A stretch of 64,000 bases of DNA, from positions 448,424-512,423 of the forward strand of contig VZQC01001663.1 of the NCBI GenBank assembly GCA_009823505.1. Direction: 5' to 3'. Below the pieces are notes generated by a model. That model was given only the letters and a program-made list of their open reading frames with translations, searched no databases and had not been told where the DNA came from. This DNA comes from Rhizomys pruinosus (taxonomy: Eukaryota; Chordata; Mammalia; Rodentia; Spalacidae). Every line of letters starts with the position of its first letter. Within the stretch, counting starts at the first letter, position 1. Below, in pieces: positions 46,098-57,057 of this stretch. A program made the translations under genes and the position numbers.

Positions 46098-46505
46098 ACA
46101 TATTCATTTCTCAGTGTTAGATGATGACAGCCAGTTCTGCTCTTTGTCTCTGTACTTTAACCAGCAGTGCTCTTCTCTACTGGTCTCCATGCTTTCCCCT
46201 CTCAGAAACATTTCTTACCTCCATTGCTTCACACTCAACCACTCTTTTTCATTCCATAGACAGCCTCAACCTCCCTTTACTGAGGTTCATTTTACTTGCT
46301 CTCTTGCCCTCAGTCCTTTAAGCTTCTTAAGTTCTTTTAGGGCTTAATGTGCCCATTAGACACCTAAATGTATGCTGTATTGGATTTGTATCAAACAATG
46401 GTATGCGTAAGTGGTACACACCCCTGCAATTTCAATACATCAGAATCATAGGTAAGATTTTCTGTCTAGCCAGAGAATTATCTTTCCACAGCAGTGTCAT
46501 TTAAA
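46098..46505. other. No recognised feature
   Basis: Spacer; overlapping frames without domains. Confidence 0.4.
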
Positions 46506-46679
46506 GTGGAATAATTTTGTCATAGTGAATATAACTTTGTGTTGATCTTTGAATGTATAGGTTAATGCATTCATTCTTGAGGTTTAGGGATAGTGGAATA
46601 ATTTTGTCATAGTGAATATAATTTTGTGTTGATCTTTGAATGCATAGGTTAATGCATTCGTTCTTGAGGTTTAGGGATT
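46506..46679. repeat. Tandem duplication, 2 x 87 bp
   Basis: 46506-46592 and 46593-46679 start 'gtggaataattttgtcatag' and end 'ttgaggtttagggat'. They differ at only a few positions, so the duplication is recent. Confidence 0.95.
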
Positions 46680-46912
46680 TGTGGTCTATGTGTATGTAGT
46701 ATGCATATATATCCTGCTTTGTGTGGTATGTATGTGTGATCTGTGTGTATGTCATGTATATGTGGTATGTGGTTTGCATGTGTAAGGTGCATATATAGCA
46801 TGTGTTATATGTGAGTACATGATGTATATTTGTGTGGTATGCATGGTATGTTTATAACATGTGCATTGTATGTGTGATGTGTTTGGTTTGTGTGTGGTAT
46901 GGGTTGGACTAT
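46680..46912 (+). repeat. TG/TATG-rich simple sequence
   Basis: Irregular tgtatg, gtatgc and tgtgtg units throughout. Minus-strand frames here are low-complexity artefacts. Confidence 0.85.
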
Positions 46913-46926
46913 AAGAGTAGCAAATA

Positions 46927-47084
46927 GCCAGGTGTGGTGGCACACGCCTTTAATCCTAGCACTTGGGAGGCAGAGGCAGGCGGATCTTTGTGAGTTCAAG
47001 GCCAGCCTGGTCTACAGAGCGAGTACAGAGCGAGTTCCAGGCCAGCTGGGGCTACAGGTCTCAAAAAGACCAAAAAAAAAAAAA
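46927..47084 (+). mobile_element. B1 SINE with 14-bp target duplication and small internal duplication
   Basis: Flanked by aagagtagcaaata at 46913-46926 and 47085-47098. The segment 'cagagcgagt' is repeated in tandem (near 47017-47036), lengthening the element by about 10 bases, while some bases before 'ctcaaaaagac' are missing. Otherwise close to consensus. Confidence 0.96.
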
Positions 47085-47139
47085 AAGAGTAGCAAATACT
47101 CACCATAACATTAACTAGTAAACACTATAATATCTCTAG

Positions 47140-47670
47140 TCTATCTGATAAAAAATATCCACCTTTCCAGTTTCACTGGTCAATCATCTGGTCATGGAAC
47201 CACCCTGGGAAGGCAGGGTCAATTTAAGTCATGCTAAATAGATGGGTGGCATTCCTAGTGTGTTAATGAGATTGTGACCTTGTCCTCCCTGGAGTCCCAG
47301 CTCCCAGTGCAGTGCTTCTGGATCTGAAGTCTCTGTATGTCTGCCTACTTTTCTGAATTCTTCAGAACAGTGTAATCTGTCCTTTTTCTTCACACCCCTT
47401 TCTAAACATGCTTTCTTTAATGTTTTGGCCTGCCCGAGCATCTTGTATTTCATTACTTTTTCTCCCAAACTTCCTTCTCCCCACAATGTGACTGCCAGTC
47501 ACCCATGGGTCTGACCACCATGAGGCCTCATGTTTTTATTTTTTTCCTTCTTCCCTCCATCTTCCTCCTCAGGGAAGCTGCTGAGATTCCCCACTTGCTT
47601 GCCCTGAAGGTTTTACTTAAAAATTCTAATAAAATTGTTCTAAATCTTCTGTTTGAATTCGTTCTTCAAT
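47140..47670 (+). mobile_element. Possible LTR 3' portion
   Basis: A pyrimidine-rich stretch leads to 'aaaaattctaataaaattg' (AATAAA) and then 'gaattcgttcttcaattttt', which looks like the polyadenylation end of a retroviral LTR. No start, mate or target duplication was found. Confidence 0.35.
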
Positions 47671-48345
47671 TTTTTTATGAATGAGACTGTGAACGCTCTG
47701 GGGGATGCTCTTTCTCTTCGTTTCAGGGTATGTGGTGTATCTGTGTTGGATGTATACATGTATGTGGTATATGTTTTCAGCCTCTATCCCTAAATCAGCT
47801 ATGTGAAGATTTCTGAGATCTTTTGGCCTAACAGTTGTTGACACAAAAGCAATTACTCTCACCTCTAATGTGATACTGGAGTCAAATATAAGTGAACATG
47901 GGCTGGGAACAAAGATTCAGGTTACTCCCAGTTCTATGTTCCAATGTGGCAATAGTTGCATAAATGTTTTATAGTAACACAACAAAGAAAAGTCATAAAT
48001 CGAGACACTTTTCAAATACATTGGTGGATACAGTGAGGAAATCATATCGAACTGAAAGGGGATTTCTATTACAAGGTCTCAGTTGTTATATGATGACATT
48101 TCTAGCCTTTTGATTGGTGAAGAACTGTTTCCTTCGTTAGTAGTTTTTGTCAGTCAGGAGAATGTTAAAATAGAAACCAAGGTAGGCAAAGCATGCCTCT
48201 TTATGTCCAAACAAAGCCTTAGATAAAATGTACCTAGTTGGAATTGTGTACCTATTTGGAATTGCAATATTCCAAACTCTCCATAGTCACTGAAGTGCTA
48301 ATCAGTTGTTCAGCCTGGCAGGAAGTTCAGTTCAAGATGCAAGAT
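47671..48345. repeat. Near-identical direct duplication, copy A
   Basis: Matches 49927-50599 with two substitutions and one 2-base deletion by eye. A minus-strand frame of 78 codons (47626-47862) is shared with copy B and has no domain I recognise. A diverged relative lies at 50781-51250, so the sequence itself is an interspersed repeat, probably LTR-derived. Confidence 0.9.
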
Positions 48346-48970
48346 TTTCTGGGAACTTTTTCATTCATATGGGATATTTATTTTAAACAAGTATCTCCAG
48401 TGAATTTTATAGAGACACATGTCAGGGAATTTCCTAGTACACATTAAGTAAAAAGAAAAAAAAAGAATAAACATAAAAAAAATACATCAGTGTACCTAAA
48501 TAATTTACCTAGAATCTCTAGGGGATGAAGTTCTGACAAAGTTATTTTCTGGAAATTCTCTGATGTTCTTAGTGGAAGCAAGGGCTGAGAAACACCACAG
48601 AGAGCAGTTTCTAAACAAGACTGCTAAACAGTCAGTGAGAAGAGGGAATGTGGCAAAAAGTCTAATCAAAGGCATTCCCTCTGTTTGAGATCTGAGGGAT
48701 TCTTAGTTCATATTCTACAGAAGAAACAATCCATTCAATTGATAATGTAAAACACACACAGACACACACATACAAACAGACACACAGACATAGGCACTTA
48801 GAAAATTTAGAAAACACTGAAAGTACAGAAGAGTAAATAAATCACTCATTGAATCTACACTCACTATGAACATCTCTGACTCCATGGATTATATATCTAC
48901 TCTGTGTATAACAAAATTGCTTTAAGATTTTGATTTTTTGAGGCATTATTATTAATATTATTTATTTATT
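48346..48970. other. No recognised feature
   Basis: Spacer with CA-rich part near 48750-48790. Confidence 0.4.
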
Positions 48971-48974
48971 TTGT

Positions 48975-49120
48975 CATTTTTTGAGACAGGGTTTCCCTGC
49001 AGCCCCAGCTGTCTTAAAACTCACTTTCTAGACCAGGGTGGCCTTGAACTCAGAGAGATCCACCTGCTTTTGCCACCAGAGTGCTGAGATTACAGGCGTG
49101 CACCACCATGCCTCGCTATA
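48975..49120 (-). mobile_element. B1 SINE
   Basis: 'tttttgagacagggtttccc', 'gcagccccagctgtcttaaa', 'accagggtggccttgaactc' and 'gagattacaggcgtgcacca', the complement of B1. Confidence 0.93.
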
Positions 49121-49925
49121 ATTATTATTTTAATATATTTTTTAATTAAATAGAATTGACCACCCTAAAATGCTCTTTATATTTACTTTTACTTCATTAA
49201 GTTTTTCATTTTTTTTCTTTTACAACTTTTATCCTGAACATGTTTTTATTTTTGATATATTTATTCTCCTGTTTAGTTGAAAATTTAAAGTAGCATACCA
49301 AGTGGTAGAACATTCTAACCCTTCCCCTCCATTGCTGACCCCATCATCCTGCCCCACTCTCAGATCATTTCTCCTGCAGAAAGCCCCACCTCTGTCTTCA
49401 TGTCACATTTGTTCCATTACCCTTTCTCCTTCCTTTTCTCTTAAGACCTCTTCTTTCATGGTCCACATGTAGGAATAACTTTTATAAAACGGACATAATC
49501 TGGACTACCTCTTAATTAACCTTGCCAAAACCATGTGATCTTGTGTCTTCTGACCTGGGCAACTAATCTTGTTTCTTGGGAGTTTCACATTGGTATTTAC
49601 CCCAAAAGGTAATGAATGATGTGGGTACAGATGTTTGAGAGTTAACATATCCAAGAGCTGAAAGGCAGTGCAAACATCTGTATCATGGAGGCCAGTGCAG
49701 GGGCATCAAGACAGGATGTGTGCTTACTGGACTTCATTTGAGGTACTATGGGAGGGAAAGACCCCAATATGGAGCACAAGTGCAGGATTGATGGTTGTTT
49801 ATGCTTGCCAAGGAGGAGCCTTCAAGAACTTCCTTAAGGAAAATATGACATCTTTTAGGAAAAAAAAGTACTCCAATTCAAGTGATATTTGTATGTATCT
49901 ATGTATATATTTATGTATAATATAT
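49121..49925. other. No recognised feature
   Basis: Spacer, ending in TA-rich sequence at an N (49926). Confidence 0.4.
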
Positions 49926-49926
49926 N

Positions 49927-50599
49927 TTTTTTATGAATGAGACTGTGAACGCTCTGGGGGATGCTCTTTCTCTTCGTTTCAGGGTATGTGGTGTATCTGT
50001 GTTGGATGTATACATGTATGTGGTATATGTTTTCAGCCTCTATCCCTAAATCAGCTATGTGAAGATTTCTGAGATCTTTTGGCCTAACAGTTGTTGACAC
50101 AAAAGCAATTACTCTCACCTCTAATGTGATACTGGAGTCAAATATAAGTGAACATGGGCTGGGAGCAAAGATTCAGGTTACCCCCAGTTCTATGTTCCAA
50201 TGTGGCAATAGTTGCATAAATGTTTTATAGTAACAACAAAGAAAAGTCATAAATCGAGACACTTTTCAAATACATTGGTGGATACAGTGAGGAAATCATA
50301 TCGAACTGAAAGGGGATTTCTATTACAAGGTCTCAGTTGTTATATGATGACATTTCTAGCCTTTTGATTGGTGAAGAACTGTTTCCTTCGTTAGTAGTTT
50401 TTGTCAGTCAGGAGAATGTTAAAATAGAAACCAAGGTAGGCAAAGCATGCCTCTTTATGTCCAAACAAAGCCTTAGATAAAATGTACCTAGTTGGAATTG
50501 TGTACCTATTTGGAATTGCAATATTCCAAACTCTCCATAGTCACTGAAGTGCTAATCAGTTGTTCAGCCTGGCAGGAAGTTCAGTTCAAGATGCAAGAT
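49927..50599. repeat. Near-identical direct duplication, copy B
   Basis: Begins immediately after an N at 49926 at the same T run where copy A begins (47671). Ends at 'gatgcaagat', after which copy A and copy B differ completely. Confidence 0.9.
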
Positions 50600-50780
50600 G
50601 CATTGAGCGACGTCTGGGCACACTAGCTTGACAATATGGCGCCTGACACTAAAAACAGAATATATGAATTCCAGTGGGGGAGGCGGGAGGATGCCAATCG
50701 GGAAGTGGGTATAGAGATGATTGGGATTGCCGGTGCAAAAGCATAGCTCTCACCTTAAAAGGGTGAGAGAAGGCTTATTT
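50600..50780 (+). mobile_element. LTR U3-like GC-richer segment
   Basis: 'gcgacgtctgggca', 'caatatggcgcctgacac', 'gatgccaatcgggaag' (CCAAT-like) and 'caccttaaaagggtgagaga' (TATA-like) are spaced like a class II (ERVK/IAP-like) LTR promoter. No LTR ends are recognised, so this is a suggestion only. Confidence 0.35.
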
Positions 50781-51290
50781 TAGAGCCAAATATGAGTGAC
50801 CATGGCCCAGAATCACAGATTTAGATCACTCAAATTCAACGTTTCAGGGTAGCAATAGTTATATTACATTTTTATACTAACAGAACAAAGAAAATCACAA
50901 GTAAAGATACTTATCAAATACATTGGTGGATACATTCAGTAAGTGGGTGATAGTAGTCAGGTCATAGCAAAGCTAGAATTGAGAGGTTCTACCATAGGTC
51001 TCTAATGACAGCCTTAGCTTTTTGATTGGTGGGACCTGATGTTCTGCTAAGTTAATACATTTTATTAGTCACAAGAATGTTAATTCAGAAACAGAAGTAG
51101 GTATGGTGTGGCTATTTATGGTGTTAAAGATGTGCCCATATAATTTTCGAATAAACTCTGGATCTGCAACATTCCAAACTCTCCACAGTCATTGAAGTGT
51201 TAATCAGTTGGTCAGCCTTGCAGGAAATTCAGCTCAGTGTGAATGAACTTTTCCTGGGAAGTTTCATAGGATGCTCTGTGTGAAAGACAC
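50781..51290. repeat. Diverged relative of copies A and B
   Basis: 'tcaaatacattggtggatac', 'cattccaaactctccacagt', 'attgaagtgttaatcagttg' and 'tcagccttgcaggaaattca' align in order with 47880-48345. It continues with 'ttttcctgggaagttt' as copy A does, which copy B does not. Confidence 0.85.
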
Positions 51291-51477
51291 CAAAATTCAA
51301 TTAAAAAAGAAAAGATTTTTAAAAAGAACAAAAAATCAACACAGAAAAATTAGAAACTTTTTATATAGCAATAATATTTTATTTCTTTTTAATGTACTTT
51401 TCCTGTTAATATAAAGTGTGTGTGTGTGTCAATATATTATTTCCTATAACATGACTTTAAAGAATGTCCACAATTGG

Positions 51478-51650
51478 GGCTCTTTTGCCAAGGATATGGT
51501 TCCACTCCCCACATCCACACAGCTCCTAGACTTCTCAAATTTCAGAGGATCTGATGATCTCTTCTGGTGTACTAAAGCATTGGAAGCACAGATGTAATTA
51601 CACATATGCAGACAAAACATTCATATACATAAAAATAAATAGTTAACAAT
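51478..51650 (+). mobile_element. B3-type SINE, partial
   Basis: 'cagaggatctgatgatctct', 'tctggtgtactaaagcattg' and 'cagacaaaacattcatatac' with an A/T-rich tail. The head is degenerate. Confidence 0.6.
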
Positions 51651-52495
51651 TTTAAAATAATGCTACAGTTACATATGAGAAATTGCTTAACTGAAATGCC
51701 TTTTATAGTCCACATTCAGATACGTGCTAATTCATTTTTTGTTTAATTTTCTCACGGCTTCATATGTACACTGTAATTTTCCATGCACTTGATTGTGGAT
51801 AGAATATGTGATGTCCTTAATTCTTCTAGACTATATTGAAATGTGTGGCTAAAGAATTGTTTTGTTCATTTCTAGAATAGTTTCCATTTTAATGAGAAAT
51901 ATTTATAATTTTACTCTAATGCTATTAATTTGTATACTCTCTTTGTCCTATACTAGAATTATCTACACAGTTTTTCTTCCCATTTCTATTTAGTTTAATT
52001 GGCCTGGCTTTCTAACATGACATCCATTTTATGGTGTTTATATTACTGAAACTTCATAATAGATGTGAATATGAGACAGCATAAACCCTTCTTATTTCTC
52101 TTTTACATTGAGTTCAAATAATCTTATGCCAAACTTAAGGTAATAGTTAGAGTTTAAGATAATTAAAGCGAATCAGAACTATGATTAAAATCTGAAACTA
52201 ATCTCAACTGATATCCAACAGTAATTAATGGAATTCGTATTTTCCCTCTAGTTTTAGAGAAATTACTTCCCATTCTCCCATGTGTACTGTACATGGCACC
52301 TATGTTCAGTTATTTGTAGAAGGCTCTGGCAGTGTGTCTATTTTTCCTTTCCCTCCTTAATTATTAACTTTACAAAACATGTGTGTCAAATATGATTCAT
52401 ACCTAAAGAGCATCATATAAATCGATGTTATTCCAGTATATATTTCACATGCCAAATTCAACATGCACCTAAATTTTGTAGAACGATCTCTATCA
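51651..52495. other. No recognised feature
   Basis: AT-rich spacer. Confidence 0.45.
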
Positions 52496-52499
52496 CTGT

Positions 52500-53350
52500 T
52501 GCAGTGATTCCTTCCAGGAAGGATCCACCCATGTGGTATCTCACCTCCCCAATTCCTGGGCTTCCTGTACTGTTTCAGAAATTCCTGCCAGGAGAGATCT
52601 ACCCATGTGGTGCCTTACCTCTCCCACTTCCTGCTGGGCTTACTATATGTCCATAAACATAGACTCCTTAGACTACAGTCTAGGGAAAACCTAGCTTACC
52701 TACAAACTCAAGCTTACCTACAAAGTGAATGAAAACAACATTCCACTATTCCTCTGTCAGGAGAGATCCAGGGCCTGATGCCTTGCCTCCCCCATCCCTA
52801 GGCTCCCCAAACCAGCAAAACAGAGAATCCTTAAACAACAATCTAGGATAAAAAAACAGGTTTACTTCAACTTGTCTACACAGTGAAAATGGGGATACCA
52901 TACACACACAAAACTTTGTCACAATTTTATGTCACTTGCATATCAAGTGACAGCTTGCCCCTCCCCCAGTTTGATTCTGAGCTCAGGCATGAACTCCAAG
53001 CAATCCAGATGGAACAAGAGAGAGCTTCACACCCCTGAGGCAGCTTATATACTGTCCCTAGCCCCTCCCCTTAAAATGATGTCAGCCAGAGGGTCCACAC
53101 AATTCTGGGCTCCACACCTCATAGTTCTGTGCTCCACACTACCATCAGATATCTTCCTTCTGACCCCTCCCTTAGGAGGGCAGGGCATCCTCAGAGGACT
53201 TCTTACTCCACAATTACCAATAAAGGTATATGAATCTATAGTAGTTCTGAAATATGAGCTTCCAGTATTGGACTTGGTGTCCATCTGGGAATCTTCCCCT
53301 GATCCCTTGTGGCATTTACTTGGTTCACCTTGTTTATGTGTTCTCTCAGC
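52500..53350 (+). mobile_element. LTR-like region with repeated modules
   Basis: A module of about 70 bases ('ccaggagagatctacccatg ... ggtgccttacctctcccac') occurs three times in diverged form at 52503-52570, 52575-52640 and 52745-52810. Two of the copies are followed by a shared 'ctccttagactacagtctag'-type stretch. A TATA-like 'gcttatatactgtc' (53043) and 'ccaataaaggtatatg' (53216, AATAAA) lie downstream in promoter-to-poly-A order. I infer a solo or truncated LTR with repeats in its U3. The class is unknown; no mate or target duplication was found. The open frame at 52929-53576 runs across the LTR-like part into L1 and is not a gene. Confidence 0.5.
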
Positions 53351-53354
53351 TCCT

Positions 53355-53392
53355 AAAAACAAACAAAAAAGCAAACAAACAAACAAACAAAT
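53355..53392 (+). repeat. (AAAC)n microsatellite
   Basis: aaac units with minor breaks. Confidence 0.9.
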
Positions 53393-54795
53393 AACCGCCT
53401 GGTCCCTGAGACTCAGGCCTCAAAAAAAAAAAAAGAAATACCTGGGAATAAACCTAACCAAAGACACCAAATATTTCTACAATGAAAGTTTTAAAACCCT
53501 GAGAAAGGAGACTAAATATGACATCAAAAGATGGAAAAACTCCCATGCTCATGGATTGGAAAAATTAATATATTAAAATGTCCATTCTACCCAAATTAAT
53601 ATAAAGATTCAATGCAATCTCAATTAAAATTCCCATGACTTTCTTTACAGACTTGAAAAAATTCTTAAATTCATATGGAAAAACAAGAGACCCTGATTAG
53701 CTAAAGCAACCTTGAGTGAAACATTCAATACACGGGGGATCACCTTACCAGACTTCAAGCTGTATTTCAGGGCTATAGTCATTAAGACAGCCTGGTACTG
53801 ACATAAAAACAGACCTGTTGACCAATGGAACAAAATTGAAGATCCAAACTTGAGCTCACACAATTTCAGCCACCTTATATTTGATAAAGGAGCCAAAAAT
53901 GTTCATTGGAGGAAAGATAGCATCTACAGCAAATGGTGCTGGCAAAACTGGATGATCATATGTAAAAGAATGAAATTAAACCCCTACCTCTCACCCTGTA
54001 TAAAAATCAAATCCAAGTGGATCAAAGACCTCAATGTGAAACTATGAAGGTGATAGAAGAAAATGTTGGTAGCAATCTACTGACATAGGAATAGGAAAAG
54101 ACTTTGTAAATCAAACAGCAGCTGTGCAGGAAATAAGGTCAACAGCTGACAAGTGGGACCTCATCAAACTCAAAAGCCACTGTACAGCGAAAGAAACAAT
54201 CAAGAAAGTAAAGAGAAAACCCACAGAGTGGGAGGAAACCTTCACCAGTGATACATCTGACAGAACATTAACATCCAGAATATATAAACTGCTCAAAAAA
54301 CAAAGAGCAAAACAAAGGACTCACTCAAGAGAGGGAGTAAAGAGGTAAACAGAAAGACTTCACCAGTGGGGAAGTAAAGATGGCTGAGAAACATCTTAAA
54401 AACTGTTCAAAATCATTAAAAATTAGGAAATGCAAATTAAAACCACTCTAAGATATCATCTCACTTAGATAAGACTGGCTAAGATCAAGAAAACAAAAGA
54501 CACCAAATGTTGGAGAGGTTGTGGGGAAAGGGAACACTCACTCATCCACTGCTGGTGGGAATGTAAACTCATACAACCACTGTGGAAAGCAGTGTGGAGA
54601 ACCTTTAAAAGACTCAAAAGGAGCCTACCATCTGACCCAGCCATACCACTCCTGGGTATATATCCACAATACTCCTTCTACTGCAAATATACATGCACAT
54701 CTATGTTTATTGCAGGTCTCATCACAATAGCAAAAAGCTGGAACCAACCCAAATGCCCCTCAGCTGAGGAGTGGATAACAAAAATGTGGTACATT

Positions 54796-54961
54796 GGGCC
54801 AGACGTGATGGCGGCGCATGCCTTTAATCCTAGCACTTGGGAGGCAGAGGCAGGCGGATCTTTGTGAGTTCAAGGCCAGCCTGGTGGTCTACAGAGTGAG
54901 TTCCAGGACAGCTGGGGCTACAGGGAGACCCTGTCTCGAAAAGACCAAAAAAAAAAAAAAG
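54796..54961 (+). mobile_element. B1 SINE nested in L1 with 10-bp target duplication
   Basis: gtggtacatt occurs at 54786-54795 and 54962-54971. The B1 is close to consensus with a small 'ggtggt' expansion. Confidence 0.96.
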
Positions 54962-55072
54962 GTGGTACATTTACAGAATAGAATTTCATGCAGTAGTAAA
55001 GAAAGATGACATCATGAACTTTGCAGGTAAATGGATGGACTCGAAGCCATTAAGCTAAGTGAAGTTATAGAG

Positions 55073-55083
55073 TCCCCCCCCCG

Positions 55084-55118
<35 letters not shown>

Positions 55119-55121
55119 GGG
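55073..55121 (+). repeat. C run plus A run of about 34 inside L1 ORF2 end
   Basis: The related L1 at 9514-9534 reads 'gtccccccaagacaaacagg'. Here the same place is about ten C, a G, and about 34 A. A length error or true slippage replaced 'aagacaaaca'. Confidence 0.85.
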
Positions 55122-55699
55122 AATATTTTCCCTCATTTGTGGATGCTAACACCAAATACCCAGTTGAAAGGCAAGCTGAGCAGTGTTATTTTTATATTTC
55201 TTTCTATTTGAAAACAACTGTGCTGCTATAATGTGAATCTCTTAATGGGTCCTAGAATTAACTTACCACTTATTCTCATACATGGTAATTAATGTATATG
55301 GGTGGAAGGTTATGTATTCATATTTAGAGTAATATAAATTAAAAGGAAATATGTGAATTCCTAAACATATTTTGGAGTTAACATAACAGTTTATTTGCAG
55401 AGGACATAATTCTAGTACATATATGACATTTATATAGGCATATTTTGGAGCAATACAAATGGGAGGGAACAACAACAATATAAGGACTGGATCAAAGATA
55501 CAGTTAAATTCTGCCCAAATCATTAAACCTCTACAGAGAAAAACTTTTAAAAAAGACTGAGAGAAAGATACAGGACAGGTATGGCAGAATGCATGAAATG
55601 TGGTGGGGTAGGAGAAGGGAAAGGGGAATATGTCTAAATTGAACTGAAATATGTATGAAATACACAAAACATCAATAAAAGTATTATATTACAAACCAT

Positions 55700-55905
55700 G
55701 TATTTTAGTTGGGGTATGTGAGAGTCTGGATTTGTATGTGCCACATGTGTGCAGTTGTTTACAAAGAGGAAAAGAAGGTGTCAATCCCATGTGGCTAGAT
55801 TTACAGAAGGTTGGGAGCTGCCAGACTTGGGTGCTGGGAACCAAACTTAGATCCCCTGGAACAGCAGCCAGCACTTTTAACAGCTAGTCCATCTCTTCAG
55901 CTCTT
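55700..55905 (-). mobile_element. B3-type SINE
   Basis: Antisense 'gaaaagaaggtgtcaatccc', 'tgctgggaaccaaacttaga', 'acagcagccagcacttttaa' and 'agctagtccatctcttcagc'. Directly abuts the L1 3' end. Confidence 0.8.
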
Positions 55906-57057
55906 CTGTCAGCTGAATTTTTAAGCTTTTAAGCTTGTATTTTAATATGTGGCAGCTGTGTAAACATTCATAACATGCATGTAAACAATTGTTTCTCAGG
56001 CGCCTCACTTGTGAAGATCTGAATAACCAAAGGTTAATGTGCAGTCTAATTTTTACTTTCTGGATCAAGTCTATTAAGATTACTCAGAGATGTTCAAAAT
56101 TTCTTTTGTACTCAGAAGCTCGCTCTGCTGTTTGACATGCAACTCTGTGTGTAGTCAGCCTATCAGGTTGTTTCAGTTGTTATAGTAATCACTTTGAGTC
56201 CAGAAACATGCTGTATTTATTATAAGAGCAAACAAAATGCATCTGGCTAGGGATCAGAGGGACAGAAAGATACAAGATTTGACAGCCATAGAGGGCTAAA
56301 AACAGACTGGCCTAAAATGAAACATTTTAGAGTGGTGTAGTTAGTGTTATGGCAATCAGTACATGTCTAAATAATGGAAACTCCACCAGAGACCATGGAG
56401 GAAAAAATGATGTTTTAATAAGACTCCTGCAAGTTTGCTTTAGTTCTTCCAATACTCAGCCCAGCGAAACTGAGATCAAGATCTGCAACATGTTCTTTAC
56501 CTTGTACTGAGGGAATATCAATTAGGAAGAAAAGAAATTAAAATGTCAGGCTTTGATAATATAGCATTAAATGATAAAGTGAACTGCCAACACAGCTCAG
56601 CCATTAAGTTAGCAGTACTGTGCATTACTGTGACTGGTGTTTACTTCTGTGCCACACACATTTTATTCTGCTGGTGTATTCTGGTCTCTGGCCTCTTAAA
56701 ATGATTAAAAGCTGTAATTTTTCCTTAAATATATCTCCTAAGTCTCTAATTACATTTCTAGACTCTTACATCCTTATTCATTTGGCCAGGACTTATATTT
56801 TACAATGGCTCTGTTGTCAGCTCAGCAATCTGCTCCAATACCCAGGTGAGGCCACACGCTCTCACTGCTAAACCACATAGCTACGCTCTTTTCTCTTTCT
56901 TCCTGGAAACGTGTTTTATCGATCACTTAAGAAAGGTTTAATTGCAAAAGTGCTAAATGGAAATCCAAAGTATGTGTTCCTTTTTCTTAAGTAAGTTCAA
57001 AGTTACTTTGCTTAAAGCCAATATCAGTGTCTGATGTGTAAGACATGGGCAATATGC
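55906..57057. other. No recognised feature
   Basis: About 1.15 kb of AT-rich spacer. The frame 56620-56871 shows no domain. Confidence 0.45.

Larger units (their letters stand above)
53421..55691 (+). mobile_element. 5'-truncated L1 (ORF2 C-terminal half and 3' UTR)
   Basis: Begins at an A run in ORF2 (KYLGINLTKDTKYFY) and continues through [47 protein letters not shown], then KPTEWEETFTSDTSDRTLTS (54220) and the C-terminal 'PSDPAIPLLGIYPQ' (54630). The 3' UTR matches those at 9650-10115 and 10752-11340 and ends 'catcaataaaagtattatat'. Frames are broken by stops (for example after KLIY at 53573). A B1 is nested at 54796-54961. All three L1 3' ends in the window share this UTR, so they belong to one subfamily. 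Confidence 0.93.

Noticed and set aside
47626..47862. A minus-strand frame of 78 codons repeated at 49855-50118
   Set aside because: Its presence twice only reflects the DNA duplication; no domain or start context supports a gene.
52929..53576. A 215-codon plus-strand open frame, the second longest in the window
   Set aside because: It runs from LTR-like sequence across a microsatellite into L1 ORF2; only its last part reads as L1 protein, so it is a chance fusion of repeats.
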